This document shows positions 8,929 through 17,288 of a stretch of 64,000 nucleotides of DNA, in pieces; positions within the stretch are counted from its first letter, which is position 1; each line of letters starts with the position of its first letter. The position numbers and the translations under genes were made by a program. The notes under the pieces were generated by a model that saw only the letters and a program-made list of their open reading frames with translations, was not told the DNA's origin and searched no databases. Source of the DNA: Nitrospira sp. (GTDB lineage: Bacteria; Nitrospirota; Nitrospiria; Nitrospirales; Nitrospiraceae); NCBI GenBank assembly GCA_009594865.1, contig VOPT01000012.1, positions 1 through 64,000 of the forward strand, in the 5' to 3' direction.

Positions 8929-11538
8929 CTATTGCCGGCCCGGCAGCCAGGTCCTCGCATGGACCGCCACGCGGAACGGTGGCTGTCTGGTGATGGTGGC
9001 CATCTGCGCCGAGTTCTTTCCCCACTGAATCTGATCCACGATGCGGTTGTTCAGCAGTCCGTCGATCGGTACGTAGACGATCTGTTTCAGGGCGGCTTCG
9101 TCCGGCGCCAGATTTCCCCACGTCAGGTCGCTCCAGTGAGCAGGCGTGCCGCCATAGGTCGTGGCGACGTCCATCCCGAATCGCGGCTCTGTCGGTTGTT
9201 CCTGCAGCACAAAGAACCAGCCCGGATGCCCCCCGGCTTTGTTGTCCGCTCCACGCACCTGGTCTTCGGTGAGGGGAAAGCCCAGCATGGTGATGTCGGG
9301 TGACTGTGTGGCGCGAAATATCGGATAGCGTTCCGTGGTGCCGAGCTCACGCCTGGTGCCGTCCGCAGACCAGACGCTTTCCAAGGCATAGACCATGGCG
9401 CGAGGATAACGCCGCAGGAGGTCGCCGCGAATGAGGAGCACCATCTGGCCCACCGCCGCGCCACGCGCGCTGTGAGAACCCAGACGGCTATCCGCCGCCC
9501 ATGTGGTAATCCTGGTGATGTCGAAACGGGCCTCGCGTTCCGCATCGGTAGTCGGGAGTTCCTCGCCGCCGGCGTTCCAGAACTGCCGGAAGTAGGTGCC
9601 GCGTTGATCGGTCGGAAATCCACGCCAGAGCAGTTCACGGCTCATCTCGTGGTTGAGGCCGACCATGTAGGCTTCGATTAAGGCCGGATTGGTCTTCAGG
9701 AGCGCAATGGTGTTTGAAGGCACCAGGTCCATGCCGGGCAACAACAGATCCGGTGCATAGTCGCGGAGGGGTTCGTACATCGGCTGCGAGAAACTCGGCG
9801 AGAACGTCGTCAACTCGGTGCTCTCAACCGTAGGCATCGTTTGCTTCACCGCGACCAACACCGCATCTTTCGGTGAGAGGCGCCGGAGTACCTCGGCCTT
9901 CACCTCCGACCATTCGCGCAACGCCGGTACCTGCCGCTGCTTGGTCGCGACGGAAAATTGCATGAGTGGGCGAAAGGCCTGTCCTGCCGTGGAGGCGGGA
10001 GATGTGGCGGGGAGCCGAAGGCTGTCGAATCTGGCGGCGTGGGAGGTGATCGGCCCATTCATCCGGGTCAGGCGACGGAAGGCGCCAGTCACGGCCGGAT
10101 GGCCACTGAGTAAGTTGCTGGTCCCGGCAGCCGGCGTCGTCGAAGGTGTGGCAATGCCTGATAGCGCCCGCAGCGCCGGTCCCGTCAGTTGCAGAAGGGC
10201 GCCTGGGTCGAGTGCCGCAAAATGTTTCTTGGAGAGGCTGACGCCGACGGATTCTGCTAACTGCGCGCGCTTGAGCCGCTGTCGATCCCGCCGTTCTCGT
10301 TCCAGTTGATCCCAGGCCGACGCCATCAACGATTCCTGCTCCTTACGGATCACCATCGTGCCGATGCCGGCAGCGATGCGGTGGCGCGGATCCAGATTGA
10401 GATCGCGGAACCAATGCGGCGGCTGATCGGCGGGCGGCACGCTGTCTCGATCTACGTACCATTGCCCATACAGCGGCGGGCCGAGGAGCGCTGGGGATCC
10501 GCTCGTGCCAGCCATGGCTGCCGGCGCGTTCAGGATGGCGCCGAGGGCCTGTTGGAATGTGGTGCGCGGTTGATCGGGCCAGTCGCGAGGTTGCGTCTCC
10601 GGCGTCTGCAAGGCTCCGCCAAGATCCAACAAACTGCCGGGCGCACCTGGCGGCAATACCGGCATGCCCCAGGCAGGGGTGCGGATGTCCACCGGCCGCA
10701 GTCCCACGCTGGATGGCAGGGGCTGAGGTGTCAGTCGTCGTGCAAGCGATTCGAAGTCTCCCGCGAGACCGGTTCGAAACTCCCACTGGAAAAATACGGG
10801 CAATGTGACCGATGGCGACGTCGCCGTGTTCACCCAGGCCGGTTTCAACGCCTGTTCATCTTCCGGCGTGATCGGCTCGCCCAGGCCGGCTTTTCTTCCC
10901 ACGTCGTACGTAGGCACGAGGCAGGCATAGTACGCGGTATTGGGATCGAGGCGGCGCGGAGCCAGCAGCCGCGAGAGCGTGCGTTCCGGGTGGTCGTTGA
11001 GGATTTGTTGCAGCGTGGCGCGGGGTGAAGGATCGGACGTCGAGCGTTGTTCTCCCACAATTTGAGCGTGGGCCCAGGCCCACGACTGGTCGAGATCCGG
11101 CAATTCTTCACGAGAGCAGGTGATGGTCGGCAAGGGCTGCTGGTTGGTCTTGAGGATCGCACGTTTCTTGGGGACCACGATCAAGCAGAGCCAGGGACGC
11201 AACCGCCGCGCGCCATCGGGCGTTGCCGGGCTGAAGAGCCATGGGAAGTCAGGCCGATCGAACTCGATGGCCGGAAAATAGTTCGGCTCGAAATCGGTCA
11301 TGTGGGCATGCGGTTCTGTGCGAATAATCTCTCGCGTGTCGAGACCGGTGACATCGCCGGGGCCGTAGAGTTGCACGTTGATATCGATAGGCGCACGGTC
11401 GTTCACCCGAAGGCGGACGGGCAATGCGAGGCGGCCTCCCGACGGCGTGCTGGAGGCGCCTGGACCGGAGAGTCCCGCGAGAAGCCCTTGGCGAAGCCAG
11501 GAGTAGAAGCGATAGGTGGCTGCGATTTGTTCAGGCAT
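8929..11538 (-). CDS. 869-aa conserved protein of unknown function
   Basis: It begins MPEQIAATYRFYSWLRQGL without a signal peptide. Residues ~40-140 contain VNDRAPIDINVQLYGPGDV, then DFPWLFSPATPDGARRLRPW followed by LCLIVVPKK. I associate such DFPW-RLRPWL-VV motifs with uncharacterised proteins that occur beside large partners like those here. The middle has a basic helical stretch (DQLERERRDRQRLKRAQLAE), and the C-terminal third contains TFSPSFSQPMYEPLRDY, NHEMSRELLWRGFPTDQRGT and PGWFFVLQEQ. These look like a folded alpha/beta domain, and no known active site is recognised. The gene lies 20 bp downstream of the first DUF6603-like paralogue and 20 bp upstream of the coiled-coil gene, inside the same operon. 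Confidence 0.85.
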   Translation of the reverse strand: MPEQIAATYRFYSWLRQGLLAGLSGPGASSTPSGGRLALPVRLRVNDRAPIDINVQLYGPGDVTGLDTREIIRTEPHAHMTDFEPNYFPAIEFDRPDFPWLFSPATPDGARRLRPWLCLIVVPKKRAILKTNQQPLPTITCSREELPDLDQSWAWAHAQIVGEQRSTSDPSPRATLQQILNDHPERTLSRLLAPRRLDPNTAYYACLVPTYDVGRKAGLGEPITPEDEQALKPAWVNTATSPSVTLPVFFQWEFRTGLAGDFESLARRLTPQPLPSSVGLRPVDIRTPAWGMPVLPPGAPGSLLDLGGALQTPETQPRDWPDQPRTTFQQALGAILNAPAAMAGTSGSPALLGPPLYGQWYVDRDSVPPADQPPHWFRDLNLDPRHRIAAGIGTMVIRKEQESLMASAWDQLERERRDRQRLKRAQLAESVGVSLSKKHFAALDPGALLQLTGPALRALSGIATPSTTPAAGTSNLLSGHPAVTGAFRRLTRMNGPITSHAARFDSLRLPATSPASTAGQAFRPLMQFSVATKQRQVPALREWSEVKAEVLRRLSPKDAVLVAVKQTMPTVESTELTTFSPSFSQPMYEPLRDYAPDLLLPGMDLVPSNTIALLKTNPALIEAYMVGLNHEMSRELLWRGFPTDQRGTYFRQFWNAGGEELPTTDAEREARFDITRITTWAADSRLGSHSARGAAVGQMVLLIRGDLLRRYPRAMVYALESVWSADGTRRELGTTERYPIFRATQSPDITMLGFPLTEDQVRGADNKAGGHPGWFFVLQEQPTEPRFGMDVATTYGGTPAHWSDLTWGNLAPDEAALKQIVYVPIDGLLNNRIVDQIQWGKNSAQMATITRQPPFRVAVHARTWLPGRQ

Positions 11539-11558
11539 GTCTTGTCATTCCCGTTGAA

Positions 11559-14500
11559 TTACATCGTGACGCCGGTGGTCAACCGCCGCCGTTTGCGCGC
11601 CGGCGCCTGGCCGGCAGCGCCGAAGCGAGCCACCCGGTCCAACACCGCCGCCGAGAGCACATAGCCCGGCTTGGGCCGCTCCGGCGGCCGCGTCGGATCA
11701 ATCACGAGCGTCTCATAGGCAATGGGCATGGTCAGGCCGGCCTCATCATCCACGGCGACGTCGTCGGCCGCGACCGTGAGCCCGCCATCGAGCGGCGCAA
11801 ACGCCGGCTGCGCCAATTGCTCATCCTCGCGCAAATCCACATATTGGGCCAGCGCGAAGGGTTCGTGCACCGGCGTCGTGCGCCAGGGTTGTGCTCCGGC
11901 GCGATCCGTGAGCGCGACCGTCACCGTCGTGGGGCCACCGATAATCGGGGCGGTGCCCAGTTTGGTGAGTGTCCGGTTCAACGGCGCAATCCGCTCGCGG
12001 ATTGTCAGCTCCGCCCAGGGGTGCACGCGGAGTCCGCTGGCCGGGGGCGGGGTCTCCCGGAATGTCACCACGGGGCTGCTGCTGCGGGGGACGGTCCCAC
12101 TCCAATTGCGCCGGTCGGCCAGGGCGGCGGCGATCAAGCCCACCACATCCACGGCTGCCGGCAGCGGTGGGGCGGTCTTGCTGCCGAACGTCCGCGAGAA
12201 GGACACCGATACCGAGAAGAACAACAGCGAGATCTTCGCTTTGCCCTCCACGTGCCAGGGGGTAGGGCCAGATAACCGGCCGTTGAACGAGATGCCCATC
12301 AACAGGCGACCGTGATAGCGGAGCGCCAACGCGGCACCGACCTCCACCTCAAAGGCCAGGGGCGCTAATTGCAGGAGCGCATCGAAGCCGAGCATCCCGT
12401 CGAAGCTGAACCCACCACCGGCGGCGTGCAGATCCATGCGCGCCCCAAACTGCACCGTATTCGACGTCACCGCCAGATAGGCCTGGCAGCGTAATTGGAG
12501 CGAGTCGCCATCGGCGAGCTGCAACGCCAACCGCTTCAAGGCGGGCAGACCCGGCGGCGCGGCAAAGCGCGGGTGGAACCCGCCGATGGCCAGCACGAAC
12601 TGCGGTTGCCGCCCCCAGCCGGCCCGTAACGCCATGTCGCCCGTCAGGGTGAACTGCAAGATCTTCGAATCATAGAGCGTGGCATCGAGCGACACCGTCT
12701 CGGCACTGAGATCCAAGACGCCCAAGGCATCCATGCGGATCTGCACGAGCGGATGGGACTGATCCGGCAAGAGCACTTGCAGTCGGCCCAACACGATCAC
12801 CCGAATCGGCGTGGGCAGTTCGACGAGCAGGGCGAGATCGAGCGTGAGCAACGTCGGCGACCCCCAGCGGAGTTGCACCATCGGGCCGAACACATGGCGA
12901 CCCGCCGTCGGCGGGAACACGCGGCGCAGGTCGCTGAAGATCTGGGGCGCATTGCGGAGCGGATCGGGCGGAAACAACACCGAGTCCAGCGTCCCGGTCT
13001 TGAGGCCGTCGCGGAGCACGTCGGTGCGGACGGTGCGGTGCAACGCCACCAACCCGCCGATGCCGGTGAGGGTGAAGCCCAAGCCGACGGGAATCGGTGC
13101 GAAGCCCTCGGCGGTCAGCAGGATCACGAGGGAGAACCCCTTGCTGCCGTCGGGCAATTTGGTGGTGAGGAGTCCTAAGGCCTTGATGGCGATGGTGTCG
13201 GCGAGCTCCAGCTGCAGCATGCCGCTGTATTCGGCGCGTTGGGGATCGAAGCCCAAGAAGCCGCCGCCGGTCACGCCGGGGGTGCTAATGGCTAGGCCCA
13301 GGCTGGTGGGAGGCTGGAAGCCGAGGGAGAGATCAAGTGGCCCCACATTCCCACCGCCGGAAGGGAGCCGTAGAGTCGCAGCAAATCCAATTTGGTCGAT
13401 GGTGGCCGTGACTGGGCCAAGTTTGAGGGCGGCGCTGGTGGTGGCCACGATATCGATACCTTGGCCTTCGCCGTTCGAGGAACGGACCGCGAGCCGAAGT
13501 TGCTCGATCGAGATCGCATTCAGGAGTGTGACGTGCAGCGGCAGAGTCGCTTCGAATCCCACCCCTCCTTGAAGCGAGAGCCCGCGGCGGAACGACCACG
13601 TACCGGACAGATCGAAAGGAACGGTCAGACCATCCTTTGGAAAAACCTGCTCGAGAAACCCATCGGCTTTGGAGAAATCAATCACCACCTCGCCCTGTTC
13701 CACGGCGAAGGCAATCGCCGGGTCCATCGCGGCGCGAGCCGGTGCGGCCGAGTCGATATGCAGATCCACCTTCACAGAGGACCGGAGTCCCTGCAAAGCC
13801 ACACGAGACCCTTCTGCCGAGCCGATCAAAACAAAGGGGCCGCCGTCACCCTTGCGGGCGAACTGCGCACCGACGGTCACATCCAACGCGGTTCCCGTCG
13901 GCAATTGGAAGTCGAGGTCCAAGGGCGGACGGATGGAGGCCGTCACATCACTGCTGACGCGGACAACGGTGTCGAAGGTGACCTGCCACGCGCCGTCGGC
14001 AATGGTATCGCTGCGCTCGAATGAGGTCGGCGCGCGCAAGGTGACGTCGAGGCCGGGAGGCGAGAACGTCGGGTTGACCTCGGCGTTGAACCCGAAGGCT
14101 TCCAGCAGTGCCGGTTCACCGGACGGGTGCAGGATCTCAGCGGGAATGCCGAACTTCTCGTTCAGCAACCTCTTCAACATCGTGAAGAGCGGCAGGCCGT
14201 CGAATGAGGGCGCGCCCCAGCCGTAGACTTCACGCAACAAGCCCGCAGGGTCGGTGAAGAGCTGCAGCAGGCGATTGAGATGCAGGGTCTTCCGGACGTA
14301 GGGACCTTGGAGCGAGCCCTCCGGCAGGCCTGGCTCATCGACGACCTCGATCGCACCGGTGCCGAGCAGCAGCAGGGTGACCTGAGGGAAGCGGAGTTCG
14401 AGATAGTCGGCTACGAGACGGTGCAGGAGCCGCTCAGGGAAGACCTGAGCAAAGGCGGCGAGTTCAGTCTTGTGTTGAGGCGACAGGCTGGTGTCGTTGC

Positions 14501-14840
14501 CGAGCGTCTGGAGGGCGAGGCCGATTCCTTCGATGCCCTGGAGCATCGCGCGCAGCTGTTGCAATAAGGTGGCGACGGAGGAGGCGATGGCCGCGCGATC
14601 GTCCTGCGCCACGGCTTGGGCCAAGTCGTGGATCAGAGGATCGAGTTCGACGGCAGCTGCGGCCGTGGCCGTCAGTGCGTCGGTCAGCGCGGTCGTGTCC
14701 GGCTCCAGCTCAAATACGCGCAGCCCCAGCCAAGGCAGCACATCGTCCAGCGTGCCGGATTCAACGCGCTGCACCAGCGGGTCGAAGACCCGCGCCAGTT
14801 CACCAGCCAATTGTTCGAGCGACCCAATAGCGGTACTCAT
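11559..14840 (-). CDS. Giant beta-rich protein, DUF6603-like, paralogue A (1093 aa)
   Basis: The N-terminal ~110 residues are helical. The remainder is built of alternating hydrophobic beta strands (LDLDFQLPTGTALDVTVGAQ, LKLGPVTATIDQIGFAATLR). The C-terminal 575 residues, from GGGFLGFDPQRAEYSG on, match paralogue B almost exactly and look, from memory, like the DUF6603 family, whose function is unknown. The C-terminus is basic (APARKRRRLTTGVTM). There is no signal peptide. ATG 14840 overlaps the protease stop as ATGA, implying coupled translation. The long beta-groove-like pattern could suit a lipid- or surface-binding role, but that is speculation. The A/B sequence identity is far higher in the C-terminal halves than in the N-terminal halves. 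Confidence 0.83.
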   Translation of the reverse strand: MSTAIGSLEQLAGELARVFDPLVQRVESGTLDDVLPWLGLRVFELEPDTTALTDALTATAAAAVELDPLIHDLAQAVAQDDRAAIASSVATLLQQLRAMLQGIEGIGLALQTLGNDTSLSPQHKTELAAFAQVFPERLLHRLVADYLELRFPQVTLLLLGTGAIEVVDEPGLPEGSLQGPYVRKTLHLNRLLQLFTDPAGLLREVYGWGAPSFDGLPLFTMLKRLLNEKFGIPAEILHPSGEPALLEAFGFNAEVNPTFSPPGLDVTLRAPTSFERSDTIADGAWQVTFDTVVRVSSDVTASIRPPLDLDFQLPTGTALDVTVGAQFARKGDGGPFVLIGSAEGSRVALQGLRSSVKVDLHIDSAAPARAAMDPAIAFAVEQGEVVIDFSKADGFLEQVFPKDGLTVPFDLSGTWSFRRGLSLQGGVGFEATLPLHVTLLNAISIEQLRLAVRSSNGEGQGIDIVATTSAALKLGPVTATIDQIGFAATLRLPSGGGNVGPLDLSLGFQPPTSLGLAISTPGVTGGGFLGFDPQRAEYSGMLQLELADTIAIKALGLLTTKLPDGSKGFSLVILLTAEGFAPIPVGLGFTLTGIGGLVALHRTVRTDVLRDGLKTGTLDSVLFPPDPLRNAPQIFSDLRRVFPPTAGRHVFGPMVQLRWGSPTLLTLDLALLVELPTPIRVIVLGRLQVLLPDQSHPLVQIRMDALGVLDLSAETVSLDATLYDSKILQFTLTGDMALRAGWGRQPQFVLAIGGFHPRFAAPPGLPALKRLALQLADGDSLQLRCQAYLAVTSNTVQFGARMDLHAAGGGFSFDGMLGFDALLQLAPLAFEVEVGAALALRYHGRLLMGISFNGRLSGPTPWHVEGKAKISLLFFSVSVSFSRTFGSKTAPPLPAAVDVVGLIAAALADRRNWSGTVPRSSSPVVTFRETPPPASGLRVHPWAELTIRERIAPLNRTLTKLGTAPIIGGPTTVTVALTDRAGAQPWRTTPVHEPFALAQYVDLREDEQLAQPAFAPLDGGLTVAADDVAVDDEAGLTMPIAYETLVIDPTRPPERPKPGYVLSAAVLDRVARFGAAGQAPARKRRRLTTGVTM
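11600..13275 (-). repeat. Long direct repeat, copy A (C-terminal half of paralogue A)
   Basis: About 1.68 kb repeated in the same orientation at 17339-19014 (offset 5,739 bp). By eye the core 11782-12869 (1,088 bp) is identical in both copies, including synonymous positions. Flanks on either side show scattered substitutions. Such an island of perfect identity inside diverged paralogues points to recent gene conversion. Confidence 0.9.
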
Positions 14841-17278
14841 GGCTGTGACATCATCCGTGATTCAATCGGGGGCGTGACATGTTCCATCAGCAACATGGTT
14901 ACAAATGACTGATAGCGCTCAAGGCTCTGCCGCAATCTCGGACTGCCCTGTCTGGCGAGCATGCTCAGGCAGCGATCGAGGTAGCGAGATGCCAATGTGT
15001 GCTCAATTGATGGAAGACGGTCACCGGCCCTTGAGCCGTGGAGGAGGCGCCGTAGGAGCGCCGGTCCTGCCGCGCGATGCCATAGCGTCGCGATGCGCCG
15101 GTTGCTGTTGATCAAACGCCGTGCTTCGCTGAAGTGCCGGCTGATGGCCGCCGCGACGTGTTCGCCCTCCGGATAGTCTTTGAGCCGCTCCCGCAGCGTG
15201 CGGAGCCAGGAGTTAAGCGGCGCAGGATCTCCGCTGACACTCGACGTCCTCGGCTCGTGTCTGAATGACCCATCGAAGCTGGACGGCGGAAGAATCCGGG
15301 GTATGCCACCGCCTCCACCTCCACCGCCGCCACCCCCGGCGGCTGCCGCGCGCACGGCATCGATGGCGGCTTGAATGTTAAGTTTCCCGCCTCCCCAGGT
15401 TGCATCCCATCCGCCGGCCGGTCGTTCGCGCGCCGTGGTCTGCAGGTGGTGGACGATGTCGGCTCTGGTGAGCCGGGGATTCTCTTCTAAGAGCAGCGCA
15501 ATTGCGCCGGCCACATGCGGAGCAGCCATGCTGGTACCCGTCATGTCCTCATACAGGCAGCAACAGGCATCGGGACAGCAATCGCAACAGCGGCCGCGCA
15601 GGTTGGCGGCATCGGCCTTGGCAGAGGTGATCTCCAATCCAGGCGCCGCGATGTCCGGCTTCTGGTTGGTCGCGGCACCTCTGGCAACGGGGCCTCGACT
15701 GGACGAAGATACAATTCCGGTCGATGGCCAGCAATCGCAGCGGCTCGTACGCGACGCATGATTGGCAACCGTGATGACTTGAGACGCGGTGCCGGGAATG
15801 CTGAGGGTCGCATCGAGACTCGCCCGAATCTTTCCGTCGTCCGGAGTTTTCGGCGGAAGAAACCAGGGGGTGTTCGAGCCGCGCTCGATCCAACCGTGAA
15901 AATCGACGGCGCCGGCATTGGGATTCGTGAGGGTGAGCTTCCAGGGGCCATCCAGGATGGCGCCCCGACGAGGACGCTCCACGGTGATCCGAAAGTTGTT
16001 ATTGCGGTCATGTTCGCCGTTGATCGTCCCATCCACCGCGACGTGAGTTTGCCGGTTCACGGGAGCTGCCGGGTTGGCAATAAACGGCGGTGCGGCGGGA
16101 TTCGCTGGGAGATCAGTGCCATGATTGACGGCGCCGCTGGCTACGCCACCGGGCGCGGTGACTGTGAGATTGAGCGTGCCGGCGCGGTCGTACCAGAGAT
16201 CCAGCAGCGCGTCGGACCTGCGGTCCTTTGGCATCTCGAATTCGATGTCCACATGGTCATTCCCAGGCACGCGACCCTGCACGTGCCGGAGCATGCCGCC
16301 TTCATTCCCTGCCGATTTTACGACGATCTGCGGATGGTGCAGAAAGTCGCCGACCTCGACATGGGCATCGATTGCCAGCTCGACGGCGCTGGTGCCGTCA
16401 TGAGGCCCCAGGTTGTCGCCCTGGCTGATGTTGATGACTTTCGGTTTGTCGATGCTGTCGAGAAAGCTCAAGATGAAGTCGATCGCCTCGATGAGGTGTT
16501 GGTTTTCGCCGATCTCATCCTCATTGACGTAGTCGTAGCGTACCACGATGAGTTCGGCCTCAGGGGCCACGCCCACATAGGTCTGACTCACATGACAGCA
16601 GGTGGCCGGCTTGCCGTTGCCGGCGGCGATGCCCGCCACATGGGTACCATGGCCATCCCGGTCGTTGCTCGCATCGACATCCTTGGTGCGCACCGTCGCG
16701 TTGCCCTTGAGTGCTTGGGTGAGCTGGGTCTGGTTGTAGACGACGCCGATGTTGTTGGGCCCTCTCGTGTCGCCGGCCCGGAAACGCAACATTTGATCCC
16801 AGATCGCGAGAATCCTCGAGTTCCCGTTTTCATCGACGAACGAGCCGTGCCGCCAGTCGATGCCGCTGTCGATGATGCCGACGACGATGCCCTTTCCCTT
16901 GCGTGAGTGGGGACCGGTGTGCACGGCGGTCGCGCGGATTTCTTGCAGGCTGAAATTCAGTTCGCGATGCATGCGGCGCGGTCCCTCCACCGTCGTGACG
17001 TGGGGGATCGAGGCAAGATCATCCAGCCGGTCGAAGGCAATGGTGCCGGTGGCGATGCTGTACCCCTTGCGGGGATGGCGGACAAGCGTACGCTGCACAA
17101 AGCCGATGGCGGTCAGGTCCTGCACGTTGCCGTTGAAGCCGACGATGACACCCACCTGATCACTCTTCGTACCGGCCTTGGCGCGGGAGCGTGGTTTCGG
17201 TGCGGCCGCGGTTGTGTCCCCAGCGAGGCGCCTGGCACGGAGTTTCGACCGCAGTCCCGGGTCAAGTTTTTTGTTCAT
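14837..17278 (-). CDS. Subtilisin-family (S8) serine protease with cysteine-rich insert (813 aa)
   Basis: The start is placed at ATG 17278 (MNKKLDPGLRSKL). A longer frame to 17401 would overlap the upstream gene. An inhibitor-like prodomain (~40-105) precedes the catalytic domain: Asp137 in IIDSGID, His210 in GHGTHVAG, oxyanion Asn325 in SAGNEGG, Ser583 in GTSMAAPHVAG. The His-Ser interval is unusually long because of a beta-rich insert (~355-480). Just before the serine is a cysteine cluster (564-574, seven Cys in eleven residues: CCDCCPDACCC), with further Cys at 227-228 and 514-516. An eleven-glycine linker (648-658) leads to a helical C-terminal domain. No signal peptide is visible. It sits between the two DUF6603-like genes, whose products may be its substrates or partners (inference). 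Confidence 0.93.
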   Translation of the reverse strand: MNKKLDPGLRSKLRARRLAGDTTAAAPKPRSRAKAGTKSDQVGVIVGFNGNVQDLTAIGFVQRTLVRHPRKGYSIATGTIAFDRLDDLASIPHVTTVEGPRRMHRELNFSLQEIRATAVHTGPHSRKGKGIVVGIIDSGIDWRHGSFVDENGNSRILAIWDQMLRFRAGDTRGPNNIGVVYNQTQLTQALKGNATVRTKDVDASNDRDGHGTHVAGIAAGNGKPATCCHVSQTYVGVAPEAELIVVRYDYVNEDEIGENQHLIEAIDFILSFLDSIDKPKVINISQGDNLGPHDGTSAVELAIDAHVEVGDFLHHPQIVVKSAGNEGGMLRHVQGRVPGNDHVDIEFEMPKDRRSDALLDLWYDRAGTLNLTVTAPGGVASGAVNHGTDLPANPAAPPFIANPAAPVNRQTHVAVDGTINGEHDRNNNFRITVERPRRGAILDGPWKLTLTNPNAGAVDFHGWIERGSNTPWFLPPKTPDDGKIRASLDATLSIPGTASQVITVANHASRTSRCDCWPSTGIVSSSSRGPVARGAATNQKPDIAAPGLEITSAKADAANLRGRCCDCCPDACCCLYEDMTGTSMAAPHVAGAIALLLEENPRLTRADIVHHLQTTARERPAGGWDATWGGGKLNIQAAIDAVRAAAAGGGGGGGGGGGIPRILPPSSFDGSFRHEPRTSSVSGDPAPLNSWLRTLRERLKDYPEGEHVAAAISRHFSEARRLINSNRRIATLWHRAAGPALLRRLLHGSRAGDRLPSIEHTLASRYLDRCLSMLARQGSPRLRQSLERYQSFVTMLLMEHVTPPIESRMMSQP

Positions 17279-17288
17279 GACAGGATCC

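Noticed and set aside
11722..12315. 197-aa plus-strand frame repeated at 17461-18054
   Set aside because: The near-identical pair reflects the duplicated minus-strand genes, not an independent conserved gene.
15515..16906. 463-aa plus-strand frame over the protease gene
   Set aside because: Antisense to the S8 protease, whose catalytic triad is complete; it has no family signature of its own.
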